The notes: a model not told the origin generated them from the letters alone. 64,000 nucleotides of DNA from Campylobacter insulaenigrae NCTC 12927 (GCF_000816185.1 NZ_CP007770.1:310001-374000); one strand, 5' to 3'. Counted from the first letter of the stretch, positions 46,586 through 55,147 are shown. Numbers and translations: made by a program.

Positions 46586-48414
46586 TAAGATTTTAAGCCA
46601 AGTAAGGTATCTAGCATTTTATCTACTGTTGTAACTATTTTAGCGGCTGCTCCATAACTTGCTTGGTATTTTATTAGTGCGGCTAATTCTTCATTAGTAT
46701 TAACTCCACTTTTTGATTGATATTCTCCATAAACAGTGTTATAAACTGTTTTATTAGTTGAATGTGCAAAATTATTACTCTCAGCATTAGAAGCTATTTG
46801 ACCAGTAAATTTTCTATAATATCCATCTAAGGTCATAGTATCTACTGTGCCATTTTTGTTATAAAAATTTACTTGCTTTGTTTGAAGTTGTAACATTTCA
46901 TTAGCTACATCATTTTTTCCATCAATCCCTGAAGAGCTAGCTTTAAGAGTATTTGGATCATTGCGAATACTTGAATTTACATTGATATTGTTTGCATCTT
47001 GTCCATTGAAAAAAGATGATACATTTAAAGCGCCTGGAAAATTTGTTCCATTATCTTTGAAAGATATTTTATATCCCGGTTTTAAACTATTCATTTGGAA
47101 ATTTCCACTATCACTTTTACCATCATATTGATAAGAAGCTTTAAAATAATCATCTAAGTCATTCTTGTCATTCTTGTCATTAGTGTCATCAATATTTGCG
47201 TTGATTTGTTTTATAACATCTTCTATTGTGGTATTAACATCAATTTTAATTGTTCTTTTTGCTACAGGATTACCTTTACTATCATAAACGACAAGATCAA
47301 AACTTCCTGCTTGAATATTTTTATCATAACTCATCAAAGAGGTGTTTGATTTTAAGCCTTTTAAATCATCTGAAACTACTTTTTCTGTTGCAGCTTGAGC
47401 ATACACATTATTAGTTTGTGTAATAAGAGTTTTGGTAAAAGTATTTAACATATCTTTATAATCTTGCAAAGTTCCATCGCTAAAAGAATTGGTATTGCCA
47501 TCATAATTTCTACCTCTTAAATCAAGTTGAGCTCCAAGTTGCCCTCCAGTGATTTTGCCAGTTAAATCGTATCTATTTTCATCATTTACTTCATAAGAAA
47601 TATTATAAAATCCTTGAGGATTTTTATTATCAAGTTTTAGAGGATGAAAGCTTGAGCCATTTACTATACTAAAACCCTTAATGCTAAGATCATAATATTT
47701 TCCAGAATCAGTAATAGTTTGATCTAAGGTATTATCTTGAGAAGAATGTCCTTTCCAAGCTACAGCATCAACTAATTTTGATAGTCTAAGTTCTAGCTCA
47801 TCTCTTCTGTCTCTTAATTGGTTTGCGTTGTCTGTTGGCAATATTTCTTTTTGCTCTAATTGTTTATTGATATTTGCAATTTCTTGACCAATATTATTGA
47901 TTTCATCAACTGATTGTTTAATTTCTTCATTGACTGTTTGTTGCATTTTATCAAGGGCTTGCAAAGTTTTTTGTATATTTTGAGTTAATGTGTTAGCACT
48001 TTCAATTAAATCAACTTTACTTGCACTATCGCTTGGATTTGAAGCAAAATTATTCCAAGCATCATTGTAATTTTTGTAATCTTGTAAAATACCAGTCCCT
48101 TGAGTATCTGGAAATCTTTGACTTGCTTCTTGTAAAATTTTCCCTAGATAATCAGTATATTGTTGCTGAGTTGTGGCATTTTTTAATTTATAATAAGCAT
48201 GTTCATCGTGTAATCTTTTGATTGTTTCAACTTGGGTGCCTGTGCCTAAATGTAAGCCACCTCTTTTGATAGACATGCCAGTGCCTTGAAATGCTCTTTG
48301 TCTTGTATAAAAAACTGCATCTGCATTGGAGATATTATTACCTGTGGTATTAATTTGAAGCTCTGCTGCTTTTAACCCACTAACTCCTGTATATAAACTA
48401 TCAAAAATTCCCAT
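46585..48414 (-). CDS. flgK: Flagellar hook-associated protein 1, FlgK
   Basis: FlgK forms the hook-filament junction. The 609-residue protein has the N-terminal rod/hook motif MGIFDSLYTGVSGLKAAELQ with TTGNNISNADAVFYTRQR, the coiled D0 segments, and the C-terminal NEELAALIKYQASYGAAAKI and VDKMLDTLLGLKS. An AAAGGATTAACAT site precedes the ATG. The variable middle contains a 9-bp tandem repeat coding NDKNDKND. It follows flgN by 11 bases in the flgM-flgN-flgK order expected for a chaperone and its client. Confidence 0.96.
   Translation of the reverse strand: MGIFDSLYTGVSGLKAAELQINTTGNNISNADAVFYTRQRAFQGTGMSIKRGGLHLGTGTQVETIKRLHDEHAYYKLKNATTQQQYTDYLGKILQEASQRFPDTQGTGILQDYKNYNDAWNNFASNPSDSASKVDLIESANTLTQNIQKTLQALDKMQQTVNEEIKQSVDEINNIGQEIANINKQLEQKEILPTDNANQLRDRRDELELRLSKLVDAVAWKGHSSQDNTLDQTITDSGKYYDLSIKGFSIVNGSSFHPLKLDNKNPQGFYNISYEVNDENRYDLTGKITGGQLGAQLDLRGRNYDGNTNSFSDGTLQDYKDMLNTFTKTLITQTNNVYAQAATEKVVSDDLKGLKSNTSLMSYDKNIQAGSFDLVVYDSKGNPVAKRTIKIDVNTTIEDVIKQINANIDDTNDKNDKNDLDDYFKASYQYDGKSDSGNFQMNSLKPGYKISFKDNGTNFPGALNVSSFFNGQDANNINVNSSIRNDPNTLKASSSGIDGKNDVANEMLQLQTKQVNFYNKNGTVDTMTLDGYYRKFTGQIASNAESNNFAHSTNKTVYNTVYGEYQSKSGVNTNEELAALIKYQASYGAAAKIVTTVDKMLDTLLGLKS
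47158..47193 (-). repeat. 9-bp tandem repeat inside flgK
   Basis: On the plus strand: GTCATTCTT twice in perfect tandem, then GTCATTAGT and GTCATCAAT as degenerate copies. In FlgK this encodes the acidic run DDTNDKNDKNDLDD. Copy changes would keep the frame and lengthen or shorten a surface loop by three residues. Confidence 0.75.
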
Positions 48415-48425
48415 ATGTTAATCCT

Positions 48426-48860
48426 TTAAACATTGATCTTGAACAACGAATCTGGAATTGTTTTAGAATCTCCATAAGCATTATTTGTTCCATTTTGTTC
48501 AAACATTGTGTTTAAAAGATTGTCATAAAAATCTTTTATTACAAGGACTAATTTTGCATATTCTTTGTTTTTTTGATGTAAGGTATTTAAATTTTCTTTT
48601 AAAAGTGCTAATTTTTCCTTGTCTTCATCATCTAAAAGCTCATCTAAGCCTTTGTTGTTTCCGCTATTACTTAAATCTATTAAAGCTTGATCGAGATTTT
48701 TTTTAGCAGTTTGAAAATCACCAATAAGTTTTGTTTTGTTTTCTACACTTTCATTAACATGTTCATGATTTGCAGCTTGAATATGTGTGATATCTTCGAT
48801 AGTAAGATTAATAAGTTTTTCTAATATAAGATTTGTTTCGTCTAAATATCTTTTTACCAT
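48426..48860 (-). CDS. flgN: FlgN-like chaperone for hook-associated proteins
   Basis: A 144-residue helical, charged protein (MVKRYLDETNLILEKLINLT...), with a central acidic GLDELLDDEDKEKLALLKENL segment. Size, predicted long helices and position between flgM and flgK match FlgN, the export chaperone of FlgK and FlgL (Cj1465 in C. jejuni). Sequence similarity in the family is weak. Its ribosome site AAAGGAT lies within one arm of an inverted repeat. Confidence 0.72.
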   Translation of the reverse strand: MVKRYLDETNLILEKLINLTIEDITHIQAANHEHVNESVENKTKLIGDFQTAKKNLDQALIDLSNSGNNKGLDELLDDEDKEKLALLKENLNTLHQKNKEYAKLVLVIKDFYDNLLNTMFEQNGTNNAYGDSKTIPDSLFKINV

Positions 48861-48862
48861 TT

Positions 48863-48901
48863 TTTATCCTTTCTTAGGCTACAAACCCAAAAAAGGATAA
48901 A
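48863..48901 (-). promoter_or_regulatory. Inverted repeat that could hide the flgN ribosome site
   Basis: TTTATCCTTT (48863-48872) and AAAGGATAAA (48892-48901) are perfect complements with a 19-base loop, between flgM and flgN. In the minus-strand mRNA the second arm is AAAGGATAAA, the flgN Shine-Dalgarno, so folding would block initiation. No U-run follows, so it is not a terminator. Confidence 0.5.
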
Positions 48902-48903
48902 TT

Positions 48904-49110
48904 CTATAATAAAGAATCTGCTATTGCGCTCGATGTAGCTTGTAAATCTATTTTATACTCACCACTTTTAATTTTAGCAGCAATTTGAGAAACTTTACTT
49001 TCTTCTGCCTTTTGAGTTTCTTTTGCCTTGTTACTTTCTTTATTTTCTGTTTTATTCAAATCATTAGTAGCAATTTGAGCTACATAATTTTGATGTACAG
49101 GGTTTATCAT
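48904..49110 (-). CDS. flgM: Anti-sigma28 factor FlgM
   Basis: A 68-residue protein that binds and restrains the flagellar sigma factor FliA until secreted or otherwise released. It is short, polar and disordered at the N-terminus (MINPVHQNYVAQIATNDLNKT), with a C-terminal helix region (SKVSQIAAKIKSGEYKIDLQ and SAIADSLL) typical of the sigma-binding half. A GGAGG ribosome site precedes ATG 49110 and a sigma28-type promoter sits just upstream, giving autogenous feedback. Confidence 0.88.
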   Translation of the reverse strand: MINPVHQNYVAQIATNDLNKTENKESNKAKETQKAEESKVSQIAAKIKSGEYKIDLQATSSAIADSLL

Positions 49111-49147
49111 CTTAAGCCTCCAGTTCTATTGAAAAACTCTAGAAGCT

Positions 49148-49174
49148 ATATCGGCACTTTAAAAAATAACTTAA
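49148..49174 (-). promoter_or_regulatory. Sigma28 (FliA) promoter for flgM
   Basis: On the minus strand TTAAGTTAT, ten bases, then GCCGATAT. This is close to the FliA consensus (TAAAGTTT, N11, GCCGATAA). The -10 ends 38 bases before the flgM ATG and the -35 overlaps the flgJ stop. Confidence 0.75.
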
Positions 49175-49536
49175 CCCCTTTCTTTTAAATAATCAAATAA
49201 TAATTTTGAAAATCCTAAACCACCACTTAAAGCTTTACTCATAGTATCATTGTACATAGATGAATAAATTTCATCACTAGCATCTTTTCCAAATAAAGAA
49301 TTTTCTTGTTTTAGAGAAATATCTAAAACACTCTTGATTAAAAAAGCTTCAAATGCATCTGTTTGTTCTTTCAAAGCTTCATCTTCATTGCTTAGAGCTT
49401 GTATATGAGCGACATCGTTTTTAAAAGCGCTGTTTGCATAGTTTTTAGCAGCTTGATAGCTATTATTCTTTTTAGTAATGCTTTCATAAAGTTCGCTACT
49501 ATAATTTTTGCTTGCTAAATAATTATCTACTTTCAT
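49171..49536 (-). CDS. flgJ: Rod-binding protein, FlgJ N-domain only
   Basis: A 121-residue protein matching the N-terminal rod-scaffold domain of FlgJ (LKEQTDAFEAFLIKSVLDISLKQ and YSSMYNDTMSKALSGGLGFSKLL). The muramidase half of enterobacterial FlgJ is absent, as usual in epsilonproteobacteria, so a separate enzyme must open the wall. The start overlaps the flgI stop by one base. It was once listed as Cj1463 in C. jejuni. Confidence 0.85.
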   Translation of the reverse strand: MKVDNYLASKNYSSELYESITKKNNSYQAAKNYANSAFKNDVAHIQALSNEDEALKEQTDAFEAFLIKSVLDISLKQENSLFGKDASDEIYSSMYNDTMSKALSGGLGFSKLLFDYLKERG

Positions 49537-50582
49537 TATATTATCTCCAATTCAGCATTAATTGCACCTGCTCTTTTTAAATTTTGCATAATGGCTATAA
49601 TATCATTTGGTGTAGCACCTAATTTATTTAGCATTCTTGCTATATTAGCTACTGTTGTTTTGTTGTTTGTTATTTTAAGAGTGTTAGAAACTGGATCAAG
49701 TATACCACCATCTTTCATATCGATTTCATTTTGAGCTAAAGTAGCATTATTATTTGGATCTATTTTTATAGTAATATCTTTGTGAGTTATTAATATAGGT
49801 TCAACTTCGATATTAACACCGGCTACAACAGTACCAGTTCTCTCATCTATAATAACTTTAATTTCAGGTGTGTAAGCAACATCTTGTTCTAAAACTCTAG
49901 CCATAAACTCAACATGAGAAAATTCTTCAGGTTTTGTAAGTTTTATTGTTCTAGAATCCAATGCTTTTGCGATATCTGCATCAAAAATATTATTTAAAAC
50001 TCTTTCTATATTGTTTGCTGTTTTAAAGTCAGCATCTTTTAAACTTAAAATTAGATCATCATTTTGATTAAAATTTTGCTGAATTTCTCTTTCAACAACT
50101 GCACCATTCATAATATTTGCTGAGGTTGAATGAGTTCCAGCAGCTCCAGGTCTTGGACTAAGACCCCCTATAGCTAAAGAACCTTGCGCCACTGCGTAAA
50201 TTTCTCCATCAACACCTTTTAAAGCAGTCATTAATAAGGTACCACCTTGAAGAGATTTTGCATCTCCTAAAGATGCTACACTAACATTTATTTTATCACC
50301 ACTTCTTGCAAATGCTGGAAGTTTTGCTGTTACCATGACAGCAGCGGTATTTTTTGATTTGATATCACCTGGGCTAATTTTTACGTTCATACCTTGAAGC
50401 ATATTAGATATAGATTGTAGAGTAAATTCACTACTTGTACCATCGCCACTTCCGTTTAATCCGACTACTAAACCATATCCTATAAGTTGATTGTCTCTAA
50501 CACCCACAACATTTGCGAGTTCTTTAATTGTAGCTGCGTATAAACTAACGCTAAAAGCTATGAAAAATAATACTATTTTCAT
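49536..50582 (-). CDS. flgI: Flagellar P-ring protein FlgI
   Basis: The P-ring subunit around the flagellar rod in the peptidoglycan layer, 348 residues with signal peptide MKIVLFFIAFSVSLYA. Motifs: ELANVVGVRDNQLIGYGLVVGLNGSGD, NTAAVMVTAKLPAFARSGD, and the C-terminal VANIARMLNKLGATPNDIIAIMQ. It heads the flgI-flgJ unit behind a textbook sigma54 promoter, with an AAAGGAAGAATCA ribosome site. Confidence 0.96.
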   Translation of the reverse strand: MKIVLFFIAFSVSLYAATIKELANVVGVRDNQLIGYGLVVGLNGSGDGTSSEFTLQSISNMLQGMNVKISPGDIKSKNTAAVMVTAKLPAFARSGDKINVSVASLGDAKSLQGGTLLMTALKGVDGEIYAVAQGSLAIGGLSPRPGAAGTHSTSANIMNGAVVEREIQQNFNQNDDLILSLKDADFKTANNIERVLNNIFDADIAKALDSRTIKLTKPEEFSHVEFMARVLEQDVAYTPEIKVIIDERTGTVVAGVNIEVEPILITHKDITIKIDPNNNATLAQNEIDMKDGGILDPVSNTLKITNNKTTVANIARMLNKLGATPNDIIAIMQNLKRAGAINAELEII

Positions 50583-50621
50583 TGATTCTTCCTTTAATCT
50601 ACTGCTTTTTATAGCTAAAAT

Positions 50622-50640
50622 AAAGCAAAAAAAGTTCCAA
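50622..50640 (-). promoter_or_regulatory. Sigma54 (RpoN) promoter for flgI
   Basis: The minus strand reads TTGGAACTTTTTTTGCTT. GG and GC are separated by exactly 10 bases, the invariant -24/-12 spacing. It lies about 40 bases before the flgI ATG and inside the gap after the methyltransferase gene, so flagellar transcription starts here. Confidence 0.88.
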
Positions 50641-50649
50641 AATAGATTT

Positions 50650-51306
50650 TTATTTAGAAATATAAAAACTCAAAGTGGTATTGCCAAATTTTTTTTCTTT
50701 TATTTTATGAAAAAATCCAATTTTTTGAGGAGTTTTAAAAGTGCTATGGTGTTCTAATATAATAATTTTGATATTTTGATTTTGTATTGTTTCTATCATC
50801 GTAAGTATTTTTGTGTAGATATCAAAAAATCCATCGCGAATATCAAAAGGAGGATCTATATATAAAATTATTTCTTCTTTTACGCTTTGTATAATTTGAG
50901 GAGTTTTTTTAAAAGTATCATCATTAAAACATATAGTATTTGCATCAATATTTTTAGCATTTTGCGATGCTATAGTATAAGCTTTTTTATCTAATTCTAT
51001 GGCATAACTTTTCAAACAACCATTGCTTCTTGCTTCAAGTGCCATTGAGGCACTTCCTCCAAAGGCTTCTATAAAAATTTTATTTTGCAGTTGAAAACGT
51101 AAGACATTAAAAACACAAGACTTTACAATACTTTTTGTACTTCTTGTGGTTTTTAGATCGGGTAAGAGTATTTTTTTACCTTTAAATGTACCACTTTCTA
51201 TACAAGAGTATATTTTTTTAGACTTTTCTGTATTTGAGTTTGTTTTGTCTTTTGTGTAAGAATTTAAAAATTCTTTTACATTTTTAAATTCTTGTTTTTT
51301 AGACAT
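50650..51306 (-). CDS. RsmD-like methyltransferase
   Basis: A 218-residue S-adenosylmethionine-dependent methyltransferase with IESGTFKGKKILLPDLKTTRSTKSIVKSCVF (RsmD start region), the SAM loop FIEAFGGSASMALEARSNG near 97 and the catalytic tetrad DPPF near 150. This is the 16S rRNA m2G966 methyltransferase family by motif. The C. jejuni homologue (Cj1461) has been described as an adenine DNA methyltransferase affecting motility, so the true substrate is debatable. It carries about 30 extra residues at the N-terminus and overlaps the gene upstream by 8 bases. Confidence 0.8.
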   Translation of the reverse strand: MSKKQEFKNVKEFLNSYTKDKTNSNTEKSKKIYSCIESGTFKGKKILLPDLKTTRSTKSIVKSCVFNVLRFQLQNKIFIEAFGGSASMALEARSNGCLKSYAIELDKKAYTIASQNAKNIDANTICFNDDTFKKTPQIIQSVKEEIILYIDPPFDIRDGFFDIYTKILTMIETIQNQNIKIIILEHHSTFKTPQKIGFFHKIKEKKFGNTTLSFYISK

Positions 51307-51694
51307 TAGTATGTTCTTCTTGTAAGAGACTTTTTAGATTTTTCTTATAGATATCAAAAATTTCATCTATTGTTTTATGTGTTTGTACGCGGAGTTGTTC
51401 GAGTAATGTTTCACATTTTTGATTCATGATTTTCTTTTCACGATAAGCAATTTTATAAGCTATATTTTGTAAGCTTGCATCAAATTCTTCTAAAGCATTT
51501 ATTAGTTCTTCGGTGCTAAAAGGTATGGTTAAAAAGACAGAATGTTTGTTGATAATAAATTGCGGTTTTTGAGAATAAATTTTTTCATCACAAACTATAA
51601 AATCACAATCTTTTTTTAAAACTAAATGCTCTTTTAAAACAAGCTCTAATGTTTTTTCTAAAATTAAATCTTTGCATTCAAGAGAAATTTTCAT
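51299..51694 (-). CDS. Hypothetical protein upstream of the RsmD-like gene
   Basis: A 131-residue soluble protein. The first 75 residues form an alternating alpha/beta pattern (LEKTLELVLKEHLVLKKDCDFIVCDEKIY, then HSVFLTIPFSTEELINAL) that resembles a degenerate response-regulator receiver. The last 50 are a charged helix. I cannot identify a phosphorylatable aspartate with confidence. It overlaps both neighbours by 4-8 bases, so it belongs to the same operon (Cj1460-like). Function unknown. Confidence 0.65.
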   Translation of the reverse strand: MKISLECKDLILEKTLELVLKEHLVLKKDCDFIVCDEKIYSQKPQFIINKHSVFLTIPFSTEELINALEEFDASLQNIAYKIAYREKKIMNQKCETLLEQLRVQTHKTIDEIFDIYKKNLKSLLQEEHTNV

Positions 51695-52383
51695 TCTATT
51701 AGACTCACTTTTAAGGAATGTTTTTTTAAAGTATGTGGTATTATACCTAAGGATAAATTTGCAAGTTCTGAAAAGGTTAGAATATAAAAATCTTCGAAAT
51801 TTCTACCAGATACAGCTTGTAATTCTTTATAACATTTATCAAACATATAAAAAGCGTAAAAATTTTCTACAACTAAAAAGTCACTTCCGCTATCATAAGC
51901 ATCTAGTATAACAGTTGATGCAGCCTTGTATGCTAATTGAGGATTTAGGGCTAAGAAGCTATATCCACATGAATTGTATTTTCTTTCAAAATCTATAACA
52001 TTAGCACGAAGAGTTTTAGCTAGCTGTGTCGAAGATTCTGCTTTAGATAGGCTTTGATACACAGCAATATTAAATCCATCAAAATAATGTTTAATGTGTT
52101 CTTGTTTTAAATTCTGAATAAAAACATCAGGAGCGTATCGAATTTTTTCTATTTGGCTCATAATATCATATGAGCTGAATTCACAGGCTAAGATATTATC
52201 ATCGTCCATCATTCTTTCGTATTCTTTTAATATTTCCTTAGGATTGTAATCAACAATAAAATAATTTTTTCCTAAAGGTTTGTTGCAAATTTGATTTTTT
52301 ATTCCTATAAATTCCAAAGCATTGCTAATGATGTCAAAATAACAAAATAAATCGTTATTATTGTTGGTATAAATTTTATACAT
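51691..52383 (-). CDS. HdrB/SdhE-like protein that has lost its CCG cysteines
   Basis: A 230-residue protein. Its C-terminal part (FNIAVYQSLSKAESSTQL, NSCGYSFLALNPQLAYKAAS and SGSDFLVVENFYAFYMFDK) follows the layout of the CCG domain of HdrB and of the E subunit of succinate/methylmenaquinol:fumarate reductases. Where those have two cysteines before glycine and a C-x2-C, only one SCG and a lone DKC remain, so a normal iron-sulfur cluster is unlikely. The next gene upstream is an SdhB-like protein with the same kind of loss. Cj1459-like by position. Relationship is my inference from motif order. Confidence 0.6.
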   Translation of the reverse strand: MYKIYTNNNNDLFCYFDIISNALEFIGIKNQICNKPLGKNYFIVDYNPKEILKEYERMMDDDNILACEFSSYDIMSQIEKIRYAPDVFIQNLKQEHIKHYFDGFNIAVYQSLSKAESSTQLAKTLRANVIDFERKYNSCGYSFLALNPQLAYKAASTVILDAYDSGSDFLVVENFYAFYMFDKCYKELQAVSGRNFEDFYILTFSELANLSLGIIPHTLKKHSLKVSLIE

Positions 52384-52394
52384 ATTTTTCCCTT

Positions 52395-53033
52395 TTAAAA
52401 TATACTTCTTGTATAGCCAGCTTTGACAAGTAGTATTTTTAATTCTTTAATATAAGCTTCATAGTCAGATTCATTAGATGAAATAAAATTTTTAAAACTT
52501 GTATGATAATAGATTCCTTTTTCTTCATCTGCAACAAGTTTTAAAAAATGTGGAGTTTTTTCAGGATATTTTAAAAGCATTTTATATGCAAATATAAAAA
52601 AACTTCCGCCTAAATACTGAGGTAAAAATTCCCTTGTTTCACTAGTGTAATATAAAAAATCGTATTGTTTATAGAGTTCTATATCGTGAGTATCAACTAA
52701 ACCTTCAAAAAGTTTAAATTTTTCATAAAAATCACTTTTATCGATGATAAGGTCTTTAATAGCTCTTTTGGTATCTAATGGTTCTATAATCAACTCTGTT
52801 CCAAATTCATCAATAATATTTTTTAAATTTCGTCTTTGTCTGATAGCAATTTGGTTAACTTTTATACAACTTTCAGAATTATTTTCAAAATCAAAATATA
52901 TATCATCTTTTTTAATTTGCAAAAGTAAATCATAAATACTTTGAAAATCATTACTTTCATAAATATATGGTTTATAATAAGCTAAATAATCACTATTCTT
53001 ATCAAAACGAAAAATTCTTAAAATTATTTTCAT
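52395..53033 (-). CDS. SdhB-ferredoxin-like protein without cluster cysteines (DUF5644-like)
   Basis: A 212-residue protein whose first 110 residues parallel the plant-type ferredoxin domain of succinate dehydrogenase/fumarate reductase B subunits. It starts with MKIILRIFRFDKNSDYLAYYK and continues with SCIKVNQIAIRQ at the cluster loop and LIIEPLDTKRAIKDLIIDKSDFYEKF, very like the PL..IKDLVVD.S.F segment of SdhB. Only one cysteine remains in the cluster loop and the C-terminal 3Fe/4Fe cysteine sets are absent. The remainder is helical. It is the first gene of the minus-strand operon running to rsmD. Confidence 0.65.
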   Translation of the reverse strand: MKIILRIFRFDKNSDYLAYYKPYIYESNDFQSIYDLLLQIKKDDIYFDFENNSESCIKVNQIAIRQRRNLKNIIDEFGTELIIEPLDTKRAIKDLIIDKSDFYEKFKLFEGLVDTHDIELYKQYDFLYYTSETREFLPQYLGGSFFIFAYKMLLKYPEKTPHFLKLVADEEKGIYYHTSFKNFISSNESDYEAYIKELKILLVKAGYTRSIF

Positions 53034-53114
53034 GATTATATCCTTGTGTTATTTTCCATTATATACATTTTAAACTTATAAAGATTTGATTATTATAAAA
53101 AATTAAATTCATTT

Positions 53115-53124
53115 TGTATAAAAT
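53115..53124 (+). promoter_or_regulatory. Extended -10 box almost abutting thiL (possible leaderless mRNA)
   Basis: TTGTATAAAAT with the TG of an extended -10 ends 6 bases before the thiL ATG at 53131. The predicted start of transcription would fall at the ATG. No Shine-Dalgarno is visible before this start. Confidence 0.5.
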
Positions 53125-53130
53125 ATTCAC

Positions 53131-53958
53131 ATGGATAAAGAAAAATTTATTATTAGTACTTTTGCTAATTCTATTAATGGAGATGATGGTGCTGTTATAA
53201 ATAATCACTGTTATTCCAAAGATTTATTTTGTGAGAATGTTCATTTTAAAAGAAATTGGATGAGTTTAGAGCAAATTGGTGCAAAAGCTATGCTTGTTAA
53301 TATTTCTGATGCAATAGTTATGAATTCAATTCCAAAATATGCTTTATTAGGACTTTCTTTGCCAAAAAATTTATCTTTACAAGATATAAAAAAAATACAA
53401 CAAGGTCTGATGCAAGAAGCTAATAATTTTAAGGTGCAAATTATTGGTGGTGATACAATAGCAGATGATAAAATCAACATTAGCATTACTATTATCTCTA
53501 TAATCAATCAAAATCAAAAGGCGATATATCGTAAAGGATTAAAAAAAGATGATTTGCTAGCTTTTAGTGGAAAATTGGGAGACAGTTTAAAGGGTCTAAA
53601 AATTTTACAAAGAGGCTCTAAGCTTCATTCTACGCATCGTTTTATAAGACCAAAATTAAGACAAGATTTTTTTTACGATATAGCTAAAAAAATAAATGCA
53701 AGCATGGATATATCTGATGGTTTAAAAAAAGATTTATCAAGACTACTTACTGTTAATCGTTTAAATATTAAATTTCTTAAAAAACTTAGCTTTTTTGAAT
53801 TAAATAGTGCAGAAGAATATGAAATTTTATTTGCATTTAATAAAAAACATAAAGCCTATATAGAAAATATGGCTAAAAAACATAGAATAAAAATAAATAT
53901 TTTTGCAAAAACTAAAATAGGAAGGTATATATATCATGGAAAAGAACATCATTTTTAA
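53131..53958 (+). CDS. thiL: Thiamine-monophosphate kinase ThiL
   Basis: Phosphorylates thiamine monophosphate to the active pyrophosphate, using ATP. The 275-residue protein is shorter than the usual 310-330 because loops are trimmed. The metal/ATP motifs are kept: NGDDGAVI near 15, [26 protein letters not shown] near 52, [20 protein letters not shown] near 112, and [18 protein letters not shown] near 190. It is divergent from the SdhB-like gene and overlaps truD by 23 bases. Assignment solid. Confidence 0.9.
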   Translation: MDKEKFIISTFANSINGDDGAVINNHCYSKDLFCENVHFKRNWMSLEQIGAKAMLVNISDAIVMNSIPKYALLGLSLPKNLSLQDIKKIQQGLMQEANNFKVQIIGGDTIADDKINISITIISIINQNQKAIYRKGLKKDDLLAFSGKLGDSLKGLKILQRGSKLHSTHRFIRPKLRQDFFYDIAKKINASMDISDGLKKDLSRLLTVNRLNIKFLKKLSFFELNSAEEYEILFAFNKKHKAYIENMAKKHRIKINIFAKTKIGRYIYHGKEHHF

Positions 53959-55060
53959 ACCTATTTATGCTTTAAATCATAGTCCTATAAATGTTCATTT
54001 TTCTAAAAATAGCAATGATTTTGTGGTAAGAGAAAAGCCTTTATATGATTTCAGTGGTAAAGGAGAGCATCTTATATTGCATATTCAAAAAAAAGATTTA
54101 AGTACAAGTGAAGCTTTAAGAATTTTAAGCGAACAAACTGGTGTAAGAATGAGAGATTTTGGGTATTGTGGTCTTAAGGATAAACAAGGTTTGACCACTC
54201 AATATATTTCAATGCCTAAGAAATTTGAAGATAATTTAAAAAATTTTCAACATGAAAAGATGAAAATTTTAGAAAAATTTATTCATGATAATAAGCTTAA
54301 AATAGGACACTTAAAAGGAAATTCTTTTTTTATAAGACTTAAAAAAGTTTCAAATATAGATGCACTTAAAATCAAACAAGCTTTTAATGTATTGCAAAAT
54401 CAAGGTTTTGCTAATTATTTTGGATATCAACGTTTTGGAAAATTTCAAGATAATTTTTATCAAGGTTTAGAAATTTTAAAAGGAAAAAAAATAAAAAATA
54501 AAAAGATGCAAGATTTTTTAATTTCTGCTTTTCAAAGTGAACTTTTTAATAAATATTTGAGCAAAAGGATAGAAATTTCCCGTTTTATTGAAGAATTTAA
54601 TGAAAAAGAAGTAAGGAAAATTTATGCACTCGATAAAAAAGAATACAAAAATTTAAAAGATCAAAAACAGTTTTTTAAACTTTTGTCAGGAGAAGTTTTA
54701 GGTCATTATCCTTTTGGAAAGTGTTTTATTTGTGACAAATTACAAGATGAATTAGAAAGATTTGTTCAAAGAGATATTAGTGCTATGGGGCTTTTAATAG
54801 GAGTAAAAGCTTATGAATGTCAATTAGGGAGTTTGGCTCAAAAAATAGAAGATGAAATCTTTTCAGATTTTTATGATTATAAGATTAAAATGCAAGGATC
54901 AAGAAGATTTTTATGGTCTTATATGCAAGATTGTAAGTACTATTATGATGAAGAAAAAGCACATTGTATTTTAGAGTTTTTTTTACAGAAGGGCTCATAC
55001 GCAACAATTGTTTTAGAAGAAATTTTACATACTAACATACAAGAACAAAATATAATTTAA
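53936..55060 (+). CDS. truD: tRNA pseudouridine(13) synthase TruD
   Basis: Forms pseudouridine at position 13 of tRNA-Glu. The 374-residue protein has the family motifs [20 protein letters not shown] near 30, the catalytic segment [18 protein letters not shown] with the active-site aspartate, and [18 protein letters not shown] near 160, plus [14 protein letters not shown] domain occupies the middle. ATG 53936 follows AGGAAGG. A strong terminator follows the stop, closing the thiL-truD unit. Confidence 0.94.
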   Translation: MEKNIIFKPIYALNHSPINVHFSKNSNDFVVREKPLYDFSGKGEHLILHIQKKDLSTSEALRILSEQTGVRMRDFGYCGLKDKQGLTTQYISMPKKFEDNLKNFQHEKMKILEKFIHDNKLKIGHLKGNSFFIRLKKVSNIDALKIKQAFNVLQNQGFANYFGYQRFGKFQDNFYQGLEILKGKKIKNKKMQDFLISAFQSELFNKYLSKRIEISRFIEEFNEKEVRKIYALDKKEYKNLKDQKQFFKLLSGEVLGHYPFGKCFICDKLQDELERFVQRDISAMGLLIGVKAYECQLGSLAQKIEDEIFSDFYDYKIKMQGSRRFLWSYMQDCKYYYDEEKAHCILEFFLQKGSYATIVLEEILHTNIQEQNII

Positions 55061-55062
55061 TA

Positions 55063-55085
55063 AAACTGATATTAAATATCAGTTT
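55063..55085 (+). terminator. Terminator after truD
   Basis: AAACTGATAT, loop TAA, ATATCAGTTT, then AAATTTATTTTTTT. A 10-bp perfect stem three bases after the truD stop, with a T-rich tail. Confidence 0.8.
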
Positions 55086-55103
55086 AAATTTATTTTTTTA
55101 AAT

Positions 55104-55120
55104 TATAATAACCATTATCA
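55104..55120 (+). promoter_or_regulatory. Fur/PerR-like box overlapping a -10 element
   Basis: TATAATAACCATTATCA shows the ATTATCA half-site and an imperfect TAATAA partner of Fur-family operators. It contains TATAAT (55104-55109), so binding would block the promoter. It lies 28 bases before the DUF2325 gene. Homologues of this operon in C. jejuni are iron-responsive by my recollection. Confidence 0.45.
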
Positions 55121-55147
55121 TTTTTTAACACTATAAAAGGAAAATAA

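Noticed and set aside
50650-51306. DNA adenine methyltransferase of a restriction system
   Set aside because: The N-terminal pattern and DPPF motif fit RsmD-type rRNA methyltransferases; there is no restriction partner. The DNA-methyltransferase report for the C. jejuni homologue is noted in the feature.
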